From Paragordius varius (Eukaryota > Nematomorpha): a stretch of 64,000 nucleotides of DNA. Shown piece after piece: positions 40,879 through 50,976 of the stretch; the first letter of the stretch is position 1; the number at the start of each line of letters is the position of its first letter. Below the pieces are notes generated by a model. That model saw nothing but the letters and a program-made list of their open reading frames with translations. It did no database searches and was not told the origin of the DNA. The DNA lies in the NCBI GenBank assembly GCA_964247055.1, contig OZ176057.1, positions 3,782,001 to 3,846,000 of the forward strand. Direction: 5' to 3'. A program made the position numbers and the translations under genes.

Positions 40879-43800
40879 GGCAGGTATTTTTTATTTTCCA
40901 TATGCTTATTCAGATTAAATTTAAATAATTTTAATAAAGACTAAAGCAATTGATTGATAAAGAATAACCATTATTTTGATTTTAGTGATTTTTCTGTCTT
41001 CTTGCTTGCTTGCTAAATATTAAAGAAAATTATTTGATGATTTTACTCAAGGTTGATTACAAATGCACATTAGAAAAGTGTAAATAATATCTAGAATTTT
41101 AAAACAGGGATTTACCACACAAATGGCTTCGCGGGCCGCAATGGGCATTAACAAATATTTTATTGGAGTTTGAAATATGAGACTGTAAAAATTACTATTT
41201 GTTTTGATAGGTCATTGTCGGAATCGGAAAGACATATTCAGAAATTTTGTTTAAAATAATCAATTTTATTCTGATTTCTTAAAATTTTGTATTTAAAATT
41301 TCTCGTCGGCTGCAATAAATGCTCGCGTGTTGGACACTCCGGTTTTTAAACATACTTTTACGTGCACCTTGAATACTAAAATAATAAGGTACATTGCGGA
41401 TTCTGAATATACCATTTACAGTTCAAATTCACCCTTTAACAATTCAAATTTAACCTAAAAATAAATTATGTGTTTTTCAACTAATATAATTCATTATTAA
41501 TATGAAATATATCTCTATGCCATAGTTTATTTATTTTAAACAAAATTTTATTTATCCATATAATTTATTTGAATTTTAATTGTTTGAGGGTGAATTTAAA
41601 TTATTCAATGGTTTTGAATCGTAAATGGTATATATAAACAGACACTGCTTTTCATCATATTTATTATTGTGACACAATTATATTATTGGTTATCTGGATA
41701 TTTATTGAATTGATCAAATAATAAAAATGTAATTTATAAATACAGAATCAGAATTAAGCGATAAATGCATTTCATGGCTTTTTAAGCTCATTATATAAGA
41801 CTTTAATAAAATTTAAAGAATAATATATTTACTAAAACAAAAAAATTAAATATATGTATATTTAAAAAATTATGGTACAAAAAACATAATTGTTTTTTTA
41901 CAATAACAAAACTTTTGTACTTGTTATGTTCTTTAATGTCTCTGTAAATATTATTCATTGTTGTTGAATAATAATTTGTATTCTCGTAAAATTTATTAAA
42001 TTCAAACTATATCCAAAATTTTCGATACATGAGAGTATCTTTTTCAATGAATTAATTTCTTTTGTTTTGTTTTAGTTAATCCATTGAAAAAGATACTCTC
42101 ATGTATCGAAAATTTTGGATATAGTTTGAATATTTAATAAATTTTACCAGAATATACAAATTATTATTAAACAACGATAAATATTCGTTCTCATTGACGA
42201 CAATATTATTTATCGCATTGTTTATAACGATAGAAAAAGAGAAGGAACGTAAACGTGAGAAAGAACGAGAGGACCGAGACCGTGAACGCAAACGTGAAAA
42301 AGAACGAGAACGTGAAGCCCGTGCCTTAGAACGCCGGGCTCAACGCAAAAAGCAGGAGGAGGAACGCGAAAGGGAAAAGTCGTTACGGAAAAAAAGACAA
42401 CACAAAAGTCGAACTCGAAGCCAAACTCCAAGTCGGAGTCGAAAAGAACGACGTCGACATCATGATGATGAGAATGATAGAAGAGATTCAACAAGGAGAA
42501 GAATAAGACACCGCGATAAAAGTGGTAGCAGTGATCGTGAAAGACACAGCAAGCATCATCACCATACCACTTCTTCTAAACACCATCATAATAAGAGTAA
42601 ACGTGAAAGGAGTCACCATAAATCCGTACAAGATGAGCCTAGAAAAAAACGAAGTTCAACCCCTCATGTAACATCAACAAATGCGAACATCACTGCCACT
42701 TTATCTCGTTCCGATTCTTTCAATCCATCGACGACCACACGGACTGAAAGAAAAGAGCCAACAAAAACAAGCACGAAACAAGGTGATAGTGCCATTGATG
42801 AAACGAAAACAAGCAAAAGCAAAAATAAAAAAGAAGAAAAACGTAGCAGACGATCACGCGAAAAGTTATCGTCTGTTGAATCACGTACACCTAGTCCCGT
42901 CTTACTATCGCCTTCAATAATCGCCAAAAAAGTCGCAAAACAACAAAATCGTGGTATAACTTTTTTTAGGTTAATTTGAGTTTGATATTTTTGTTAATGT
43001 GAAAAGTTTTATTAGTTGATTTTGTTTTATAAAACGTTTTTGAATTGGTTTATAAAACCGAATTTTAAGAATTTACGTAAGTTTCAATTTATAAGTTTAG
43101 AATACATTAAATATATTATATTTATGATTATTTAGATTCGATGGATGGAGAGATGAAATACAAAGTAAAAAATTATTTTAACCAAATTTATTATAATATC
43201 TAATTTTAATACCCCGTATTTTGAAAACTAAGATACATTGATATTATTATAAATTTTAATAAAACTCTGTTTTGAAAAGACTATTAAATCATATTTTTTT
43301 AATAATTTCTTTTTGCGTTATTTCGTATTTCGCAACTTATTACGATAAGTTATAATTTAAAAAAATCAAAATTTAGATAGCTGTTTTAAAATTGTTTCTT
43401 TAATTTTTACTGTTGTCTGTAAAACTTTTTTATCTATTGAAGTATTCAAGCGGCGAAAATAAAAAATCAGAATCCCCCTATCCTGACGAATATATAGTAT
43501 CTATGCCTCCACCAACTGTACAAAATAATTCTATATCATCACGAAAAGAGTAATTTATTTATAATTTGTATAGTATTTTTTTGTTCAGGGGGTTTAAACC
43601 CAGTTTTTTTAACTTAAAACCTGTATAAACTTCCTGAAAAGAAATGAAACCGCTATTTTTTACAATCTTCAAATGTGTATCTTTTATTTTAGCACATTAC
43701 ATTGTTTTGCTCTATTTTTTTAAAAAAAACACATTTTTGTTATTTTGTAATAGTCAAAAAAGTATATTTTTTAATTTCCAATCAATTTTTTATATTAATT

Positions 43801-44171
43801 TTGTACAAAAAAGTAGCATATTTTTTAAGTATTTTTAATATATATGACTCATGAAACAAAATGGCTACAAAATATGTAAAAATGTGAACAGAAAATCAAA
43901 TTACAACCGTGCTAAAATAAGTTAGATATCATTTTTTTACCTTTTTATTAAATACATCCAAATAAAATGAGGGGATTTACCTAACAATTGCGGTTAGTAA
44001 TAAAAATAATTTAAAGATTTTGAAAAAGAGAAAATTTGAAATAAAAATTAATTTATAATTCATACTTACTATGACTTTTTTTAACATAGGGTTCGAAAAT
44101 CTAATCCTGAATCATTGAATGAAACACTCATGCAAAAATTGGAACAATTGGAAAAGGAAATGGGTCTTTAA
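34661..44171 (+). CDS. SREK1: SREK1-like splicing regulator (two RRMs plus RS domain)
   Basis: Nuclear SR-related protein that modulates splice-site choice. Exons: 34661-34791, 34832-34980, 35303-35400, 36162-36317, 36818-36996, 40687-40814, 42234-42953, 43136-43164, 43443-43549, 44090-44171; 1779 nt, 592 aa. The first RRM-like module has RIIQASNLSLSATQEQIITL and VCYVKYKDPASAQIAQHLTN. A linker follows with TLTTLGLPQYPPLTG. The second RRM has TIYVGNLNS (RNP2-like), VRMAGDDSQPTRFAFVEF (RNP1) and ADKPLKINHANNAIVKP, the SREK1 signature. Exon 7 encodes about 240 residues of Arg/Glu/Lys/Ser-rich RS domain. The C-terminus is coiled-coil-like (LMQKLEQLEKEMGL). Exon 8 is a 29-nt microexon and intron 1 is only 40 nt. 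The start is the ATG-ATG doublet at 34661. Exon 5 and exon 4 edges are multiplied in the introns (see separate entries). Confidence 0.95.
35575..36185 (+). repeat. Tandem copies of the exon 4 acceptor edge of SREK1
   Basis: The true junction is TTTTTCCACAG/ATTAGCGGTTCTGG at 36161/36162. Related copies begin at about 35588 (TTAG/CGATTCTGTGC...CATCACAATTGATTTATG), 35701 (ATTAATGGTTTTGG), 35879 (TTTTTCCATAG/ATTAACGGTTTCGG) and 35999 (ATTAACGGTTTCGG), with GATTTGTTTCAACATC and TTACAAAAAGGTTTATTT between them. The spacing is about 113-178 bp. Confidence 0.75.
36471..36697. repeat. Family A foldback MITE, copy 9
   Basis: ATACAATTCAAATTTAAATT at the left. AAGGGTGAATTTGAATCGTA at the right, without the final ATGGTA. 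It lies in SREK1 intron 4. Confidence 0.55.
36997..39480 (+). repeat. Tandem array of SREK1 exon 5 donor edge (~15 copies)
   Basis: Each ~155-190-bp unit carries a copy of the last ~38 nt of exon 5 (AATGGCGTTATGTTGGCTGA, then TAAACCGTTAAA) and its donor GTATGG. Copies start near 37151, 37320, 37503, 37679, 37838, 38027, 38190, 38347, 38527, 38695, 38875, 39035, 39188, 39303 and 39428. The copy at 37679 matches the true exon end and donor over more than 40 nt. The last copies are much more diverged. Units also share TTACTTCTGATATTTTGC and ATTTTTTATGTCGGTTTTGG. The array fills most of the first half of intron 5. Confidence 0.9.
40260..40672. repeat. Family A foldback MITE, copy 10, expanded right array
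   Basis: The left end TACCATTTACAGTTC has only one or two units. The right end has about ten AAGGGTGAATTTGAATTGTTC-type 21-bp units, in broken form, between 40433 and 40660. Its end is ~15 bp from the acceptor of SREK1 exon 6. Confidence 0.85.
40829..40876. repeat. (TA)n microsatellite
   Basis: An AT dinucleotide tract starting 14 nt after the exon 6 donor of SREK1. Confidence 0.9.
41410..41630. repeat. Family A foldback MITE, copy 11
   Basis: TACCATTTACAGTTC and two units at the left; GAATCGTAAATGGTA at the right. It lies in SREK1 intron 6. Confidence 0.7.
41961..42175. repeat. Long hairpin with a 3' splice-site-like loop
   Basis: The left arm 41961-42054 and right arm 42077-42175 pair over about 95 bp (core GATACATGAGAGTATCTTTT with its complement, flanked by AAACTATATCCAAAATTTTC). 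The ~20-nt loop is TTCTTTTGTTTTGTTTTAG. It ends 58 bp before the acceptor of SREK1 exon 7. The complement of the right arm, past the loop, meets in-frame stops, so it is not an alternative coding start. Confidence 0.8.
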
Positions 44172-44175
44172 ATAA
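44170..44175 (+). promoter_or_regulatory. Poly(A) signal of SREK1
   Basis: AATAAA overlaps the stop codon (TAA at 44169-44171). The 3' UTR would be very short if this signal is used. Confidence 0.6.
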
Positions 44176-44287
44176 AAATTGAATTACAAATTATATAAAT
44201 CTTTTTTTTAGTTTTGTTACATAAATTACACAATTTATGCCATATATCTTATATACAGAAGTCAACGTTTATATAATATATATCATT

Positions 44288-44568
44288 AACATTTTAAATT
44301 CACCCTCAAACAATTCAGAATTATTATATTCTATGATAAATTATGTGTTTTATTAACAAGTGCCTAAAATCTTTAAAAAGGGAATTTTGCTTAATATTAA
44401 AACAATTCTGAATAAATAATAAAATATGCTGCCAAAAACTATATATTTTATATTAATGATGAGTAGTTATTTGCCCGAACACACATAATTTATTTATTAG
44501 GTTAAATTTGAATTGTTTAAGGTTTAATTTAAATTGTTTAGGGGTGTGAATTTGAATCGTAAATGGTC
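44288..44568. repeat. Family A foldback MITE, copy 12
   Basis: AAATTCACCCTCAAACAATTC at the left, in part; two degenerate units and GTAAATGGTCTATA at the right. It is in the 3' flank of SREK1. The remainder of 44172-45372 shows no gene. Confidence 0.6.
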
Positions 44569-45372
44569 TATATATATATATATATATGCAAGCAGCACAA
44601 TTTTGTCTGAATAGAATAAAATATATGTGATATGAAAGTATAAAAAATGCATCTCATAAATGAAAATGCGCCTACATTACAAAAGCAGTTAAATTAAATA
44701 CATTGTTTGGTTAGGATGTAATGTATATTTGATGGCTAAAAATGCGTTGGATTTAATATATATATATAGATTACTATAGATATTTTGATCAAAAATCTGT
44801 TTTTCTCGTCCATAATTAAAATATTCTTATTATTTCATTGTCTTTTTCGAGGAGATTATAACGTATACACACGCATATTTAAAAATATTTTAGGCATATA
44901 GATTAAAGACTGAATCTTTTTTCGTTATTTCAATTAAACACATTGATGATTTTTTTATTATCCCGATATTTAACAAAAAATATAAAATATTTTTTCAATA
45001 AAAAATACCAAATCTTCTTTAATTTGATTTTTAACTGTGTGATTATCATTGTAATTTTAACCTCTAATACCTATTTTTCTAACACAAAACGGTTTTTTGT
45101 ATTAAGATTTGAAAAGGGCAATTTTTTTTAGAGACAATATAATATTTTACTTTTTTTAATTTATTTTGCTGTATATCTCTAACTCTTAAAAGGATAGATT
45201 TTAGGGCAAAGTTAAATTTAAAATTGTTAAAAAAAATTGGTTATATTTTTTAGTGTTTTTCATATATTTATAAATATTTCTATTAGCCAATATATAATCC
45301 ATATTAAATGGAGTGTAATTAATGATTATAATAAAATTAAATATCATTCATTAATGCGTACAAAAAATTGTT

Positions 45373-46385
45373 TCAATAATCTTTAGGTGCATTATTACAT
45401 TCCCTGTAAACAATGCAAAGGTATTCATCTTTCCCATCACCGGCATATGCTGATCCAACGTTAATTAACTATGCATAATATAAAATTTATCAAAAATTCA
45501 AAAATTAAATAACAATAAACTATTTATATACATACCCTAGGAATGATAAATGTAAATATCATCATATATACTATTTGCACTTAGAGAGTGTCTTTAAACA
45601 TTTTAAGTTGATCCTTGAACATTTTAAGTTGGTCCTTAAAATATTTAAATTTTGATTTAACCATAATTTTTGCATGTATTGTTATATATTATTATTATTT
45701 AACATATCCTTATTTATCATATATTTATTCATTAACCACTTTTTTGTTTCAAACTATTTTTTTTTTAATTTAACAAAATTTGAATGTTTTCAATAAAAAA
45801 ATTGGTAATAATAACCAAAATACGTATTTATTTTTTAATTAGGTGTTAAAATCTTATGAATATCCAAAATAATTTTAAGAAATTAATAAAGATATAAGGT
45901 TTTTCAATGATTAAAAGTTGATATTGATTTGAATTTTATGTAAAATAATAGAAAATAAGTTAAAAACAATAAAATAGATGAATGTTTTACGATTTGATTG
46001 ATAAAGTTAACAACAAAACAAAAAAGTCAAAGGACCAACTTCAAGTGTTCAAGGACCAACTTGAAGTGTTCATAGGACACTCTTGAAGTGCAAATGGTAT
46101 CTCATCATCATAAAGGGTAGGACTCCGGATTCGGAGTTTTCGTAACACGAAGTAATTCACATTCATATTATTTATACTTTATGGTATTCTGAGGCAATTT
46201 TTTACGTATTTAGTACACATGCCCTTGTGTACGAACAAGTAATGATTTTACAGATCATTAGAAACTGGCCTTTGCCTTGTTAGCATACGCATTTTTATGC
46301 CCCAGTCAGCACCGCGGGTAGGTGGCAATAGGACTTTTTTGACCAAATTTAAATATTAATTATTATATATCTAATAAATTTTTAA

Positions 46386-46431
<46 letters not shown>

Positions 46432-49400
46432 CTAATAATCTTCAAAATATATATATAACCAAAATTATTAACCCCTAAAATTACAATACGCACATTTAAG
46501 TGCGCCAATTCACATTATTTTTGTCCGATTGACAATACACTAGCGTATGGGTAAAAAGTAACAAATGGTTGATATGAAAGAAACTTTTCCATTTTTTAAT
46601 TTAAATATGGACAATGTTTGTTTTATAACATACGCTATTGTAGTAAAAATACGTATAAAATAGCTAACATGAATCTGTATTCACAAATAGCATTGGGTTT
46701 GATTATGTGATAAATAATAATTTAAATGATGCATGAAAAGATGGTTCATTAATCAAGCGAGTTTAATTTAGAATATCTAAGATGTAGAAATATACCATTT
46801 ACAATTCAAATTAACCTTAGAACAATTCAAGTTCACCTTCGAACAATTTAAATTCACCCTTGAACAATTCAAATTCACCCTAAAATTATAATTAAAAATT
46901 GCCTATATTTTTTTATATTTTTTAGAAAAAGAAATTTTGTATGTAATCAAAATAATACTGAAAAAATAATAAACTTTGCCGTAAAACAATATTTAATTTT
47001 AATAATGATTCATATTAGACTGAAATTTCATAATTTATTTTTATGGTGAATTTGAATTGTTCGAGAGTGAATTTGAATTGTTCAAGGGTAAATTTAAATT
47101 GTTCAAGAGTGAATTTAAATTGTAAATGGTATTGGTTTTTATATACGTTTTCAATAATCACAATAGTGTATGGGAACTCTTAATTAAAGTTTATTAAACA
47201 CGTGTTTTTTTGCACTCAACTTTGTCCTTTATATTTATTGGAATTGAAATTATTACAAAAAATTTTTTCCGTAAAAATAAAATATAGGTTTTGGCTGGTG
47301 TTTTTACTTTATGTCACTAAAATTAAATTTATAATTAAGAAATTATTCAAATTAAAAAAAAATCCACCTGTTTATATTTATTATGTTTTTAAACTAAAAA
47401 TGGCAAAAATGAAACACCTGTTTAAATTTCCATCCATCTGAAAGTCCAGATATAGTAGGAGTTAATTCATGTTCGCGGCAATGTATAACCCTATAAATGT
47501 GATCCAAATTTGTCTATAAATAAAAAAAAAATTAAATAAAATATTGTTAAAATAACTAATTTATATTTATGAGAAATATAAATCTGAATGTAATCATGAA
47601 AAAAACACAATTTTTACATAAAAATATTTATACAAAATCATGTATTAGCTAAGCTTTTTGTATGCCGCGCCCGATTCAATATTTTGGCACAGTTTATAAA
47701 GTTTTTTTTGTTAAGGGATTCAATATTAAGTAAACTTGATTTATATTATTTGTTTGATTAGTAAACTGTCAAAAAATATAACTATCACTTTTATAAATTG
47801 AAATTTATACATTATAGACAATAATTAAACTGGGCTCAAGATCGAAAGATATTTAAAAATATGTCCCGATAATAAAATACATCAGATTCATGGTGCCTGG
47901 GGCTTATATAAGTTATGAAAAATGTTATATTACAGCTTTTTATTGTAACTACTCCATATTAAAAAATGGTAGAGCACAGTTAAATAAAATTTTTTAGTAA
48001 AAGATAAATGCTTTATCCTTTTAAAAAAAAATCACTAAATCATATCAAATAACATCCACAATTAGATCAAAACATTATTTTAATGAAATTCGAAATTTTA
48101 GATGTGAGCTTTAAAAGGTCTGAAATATTTGGACATGCCTAAATGAGTTAACTGAAACTTAACGCATGCCGAGGGCATAAATATTAATATTTTATAAATA
48201 TTTTTTGCCTTTGAGATAAGTTTTTACCTATATATATATATATATATATATTATTTAATTTGTGCTCAAATTTTCAAATTTTTTAATATGGATTAAAAAT
48301 CACTCGTAAGGCCCAAATGAAAAACAACGTTATGCTTTTATCTATCGGAAAATATATTATTCATTAAAATATTTTTTGTGCTCTATTTTATGGAATGCAG
48401 AAAATAATATACCATTTACAGTTCAAATTCACCCTTGAACAATTCAAATTCATCCTAAAAATAAATTATGTGTTTTCAAACTAATATAACTCATTTTAAT
48501 ATAAAATAAATTTTACATTATATTATTTTTTTCAATATTATCAAAATTTATTTTTTAAAAATTTATAAAAACATAGTTAATTATTAATTTTAAAAAACAT
48601 ATAATATATTTGAGGGTAAATGTTGAAAATGAAGAATTGTTCGAGGTTTGAATTGTTTAAGGGTGAATTTGAATTGTAAATGATATATTTCCAAAACCGT
48701 TAAATCACAGATAAAAATATAACAAAAAGTTACATTAAATAGATTAAGTTTAATGCCGTAATTGCGACAAATCGTCATTAATGCCAAATAATGATTCAGT
48801 AAAATATTTAAAATTATTAAAAATTATATAAATTTTAAAAAAGCGTAAATAAACCTCAGAATGGAATGAGGAACCCCCAGATTTTTCCAGAATTTTTAAG
48901 TGTATCAATTTTGTCAATTCAGGTAAGTTATAAAATTCGGATTCTTCTAAAACACCTTATTAATTAAATTAATTAATTAAATGTAAAAAATTAAAATAAA
49001 AGAAACTAAAGTTTAAATATAAAAATTTTTAAGAGACAACCATTCTTTTTAAACCTTATTTTCTGTATAATTATGATTTTTCAATAACCTCCCGACACAT
49101 TATATTATATATTAGAATTATGAAGTTAATCAAGATTATAAAAATTGTTTGTTTATAATATAATTAATTTTCTGGATTTTATTTACGATTTGAATTTTGA
49201 GATATTTTGTCAGTTTGTTTAAGCTCGTTTTTTTTCTAAATTTATTTTAAAAAAAGCAATAAAATTATTTATGATTTGTATAATTTAAACAGTTATAGGT
49301 TTTAAATATTATAAAATACTAAAAAATTACCATGAGGGTCCATATTTTTATCCATAATTATTTTCCCATGTCGCAAAAAATTTAGTATTGGATCAAAATA

Positions 49401-49667
49401 ATTTGGATCTCTATCGATCATAAATGCACCAAATTCATCCTGTAAAATACATAATCGTTTATCTTAATATCATCATATATAAAAAATTTATATAATAATT
49501 ACTATATCAGTAGATAAGTCAGAGTCATCTGCTATAAGTCTGGCAAGAAATGAATTTGGATATTTGGAAAGAGTAGTTTTTGTCGTAAGATATTGTTTTC
49601 CTCCTACATTTAATTTCACCCAAGTTTTTGAGGGATCAATTCCATTTAAATGATTTCCATTGCGCAT
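45373..49667 (-). CDS. KCTD5/KCTD2/KCTD17-type BTB-domain protein
   Basis: Predicted substrate adaptor of Cullin-3 ubiquitin ligase, forming ring oligomers through its BTB (T1) domain. Exons (minus): 49667-49503, 49439-49331, 48955-48855, 47513-47418, 45468-45373; 567 nt, 188 aa. The BTB domain has [39 protein letters not shown], then [18 protein letters not shown]. The C-terminal module has [26 protein letters not shown] and [20 protein letters not shown], the order seen in KCTD5. Members usually have N-terminal extensions; here only ~14 residues precede the domain. Intron 1 is 63 nt. The start codon is only 24 bp from a piggyBac-like MITE. I cannot decide which KCTD2/5/17 paralogue it matches, since these are vertebrate duplicates. 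Confidence 0.93.
45569..46100. repeat. 21-bp-unit foldback MITE, family B, copy 1
   Basis: TACTATTTGCACTTAGAGAG at the left; CACTCTTGAAGTGCAAATGGTA at the right, in part. Units of AAGGACCAACTTGAAGTGTTC type occur near both ends. It lies in intron 4 of the KCTD5-like gene. Confidence 0.7.
46391..46421. repeat. (TA)n microsatellite
   Basis: An AT dinucleotide run in intron 4 of the KCTD5-like gene. Confidence 0.85.
46793..47131. repeat. Family A foldback MITE, copy 13
   Basis: Four units at the left (after TACCATTTACAATTC) and four at the right before TTGTAAATGGTA, nearly symmetric. Confidence 0.8.
48409..48686. repeat. Family A foldback MITE, copy 14
   Basis: TACCATTTACAGTTC and two units at the left; GGGTGAATTTGAATTG and TAAATGATATA at the right. 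It lies in intron 3 of the KCTD5-like gene. Confidence 0.7.
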
Positions 49668-49695
49668 TATATCACGTGTTGGTAAAATATATTAA

Positions 49696-50277
49696 CACTT
49701 GAATACAACACACTCATTTTAGTCCTTCGATTCAAATTGGGGTAGTTGGATACCCCAGGCCTGTTTAAAATTAAATTATTCAAAAAATATATAAGGAATC
49801 GAAACCATGGCAAAATTTTGCACTTATCTAACATTAATAAACCGAAATATATAAAAAATTATATTCAAAAATACTTGATATTACTTATTATGAGCTAAAA
49901 CCGAAAGGTAAAAATTTCGTCAACGTGACATGTGTCAAATTGTAAAATTGAAAAATTATACAAACTAAACCGCTTTTTCTATTTCTATCAATGTTAGATG
50001 TAATTTATATAAAAAATTAGCTTTGGTTTTACCATTAAAATTAAATAAAGACGATATTTTGCAAAAATTTTGTAAAATAAAAATGGCGTCGAAGTAGTTT
50101 GAGATGGAGCTTTTTTTTCAAAACAAAATTTTATCAAGATATTTTGGCATATTTATATAATATTGATCAGGATAGAAGCATAAATTTAAATTGGGACCGT
50201 TTCCTTCAGTAGTTTTTTAAAAATATTAAATTAAATTTATTCTGGGGTATTTAGATACCCCAATTTGAATCGAAGTG
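49696..50277. mobile_element. piggyBac-like MITE copy 2 with TTAA flanks
   Basis: 582 bp, inverted relative to 1959-2539, with TTAA at 49692-49695 and 50278-50281. Its near end lies 28 bp from the start codon of the KCTD5-like gene. Confidence 0.75.
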
Positions 50278-50461
50278 TTAAAATGATGATGGCTTTAATT
50301 ATTTTATATTCGGCCCAAAATTTAACTATCTGAAAAATATTTTAAGCATTTGTCTAAATTTAAAATCTTGCTTTGCGCATGATACAAAAAAATTTTTGTA
50401 AAAATCGTTATCTCTCACTTTTTCGTCACCATTTTTTACATTACTTTTTTAGAATCGTTAA

Positions 50462-50890
50462 CACTTAGATACTAAACATTCATTTCACTCCTTAGGTTCG
50501 AGTTAGGGTAGATAATTAATAAAAAAATATAGGAGGATTTATAAGGGCAAAAGTTTCAATTTATTTAACATTAGTGAACCGAAATAACAAGAATCCATTC
50601 AAAATTACTTGATTTTACGGTACCGGAGGTAAAAATTCGAACATGACATTGCTGCAATCAAATATAATGCAAGATAAACCACTTTTTTAATAGAATGTTA
50701 GGTGTAATTTTTATAAAAATCAGCTTTTTTAATTAAAAAAACCGGTAGGAGTTTGATATAAAACTCTTTTTCAACTAAATTATATTTAGCTATTGATTAT
50801 ATATTTTTTATTATAAAGGCATTAATTTAAATTGGAATTAACTCTTTCAGAGTAGTTTTATTATAACATCAATTTGGATATGGTGTGGGT
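50462..50890. mobile_element. Decayed piggyBac-like MITE, copy 4
   Basis: TTAA then CACTTAGATAC, CTCCTTAGGTTCGAGTTAGG and the internal block TTAGTGAACCGAAATAACAA match copies 1-3 with many changes. The far end is unclear. Confidence 0.45.
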
Positions 50891-50976
50891 ACTAAATTGG
50901 TAGAAAAATAGCAAATAAATCTATATAATAGTTAAAAATGAGAAATTTAAAGCTTTTAACGTTTTGGCAGCATATG

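Noticed and set aside
42222-42494. Minus-strand ORFs opposite the SREK1 RS domain
   Set aside because: Antisense shadows of Arg/Glu-rich codons; the plus frame matches SREK1 and splices in frame.
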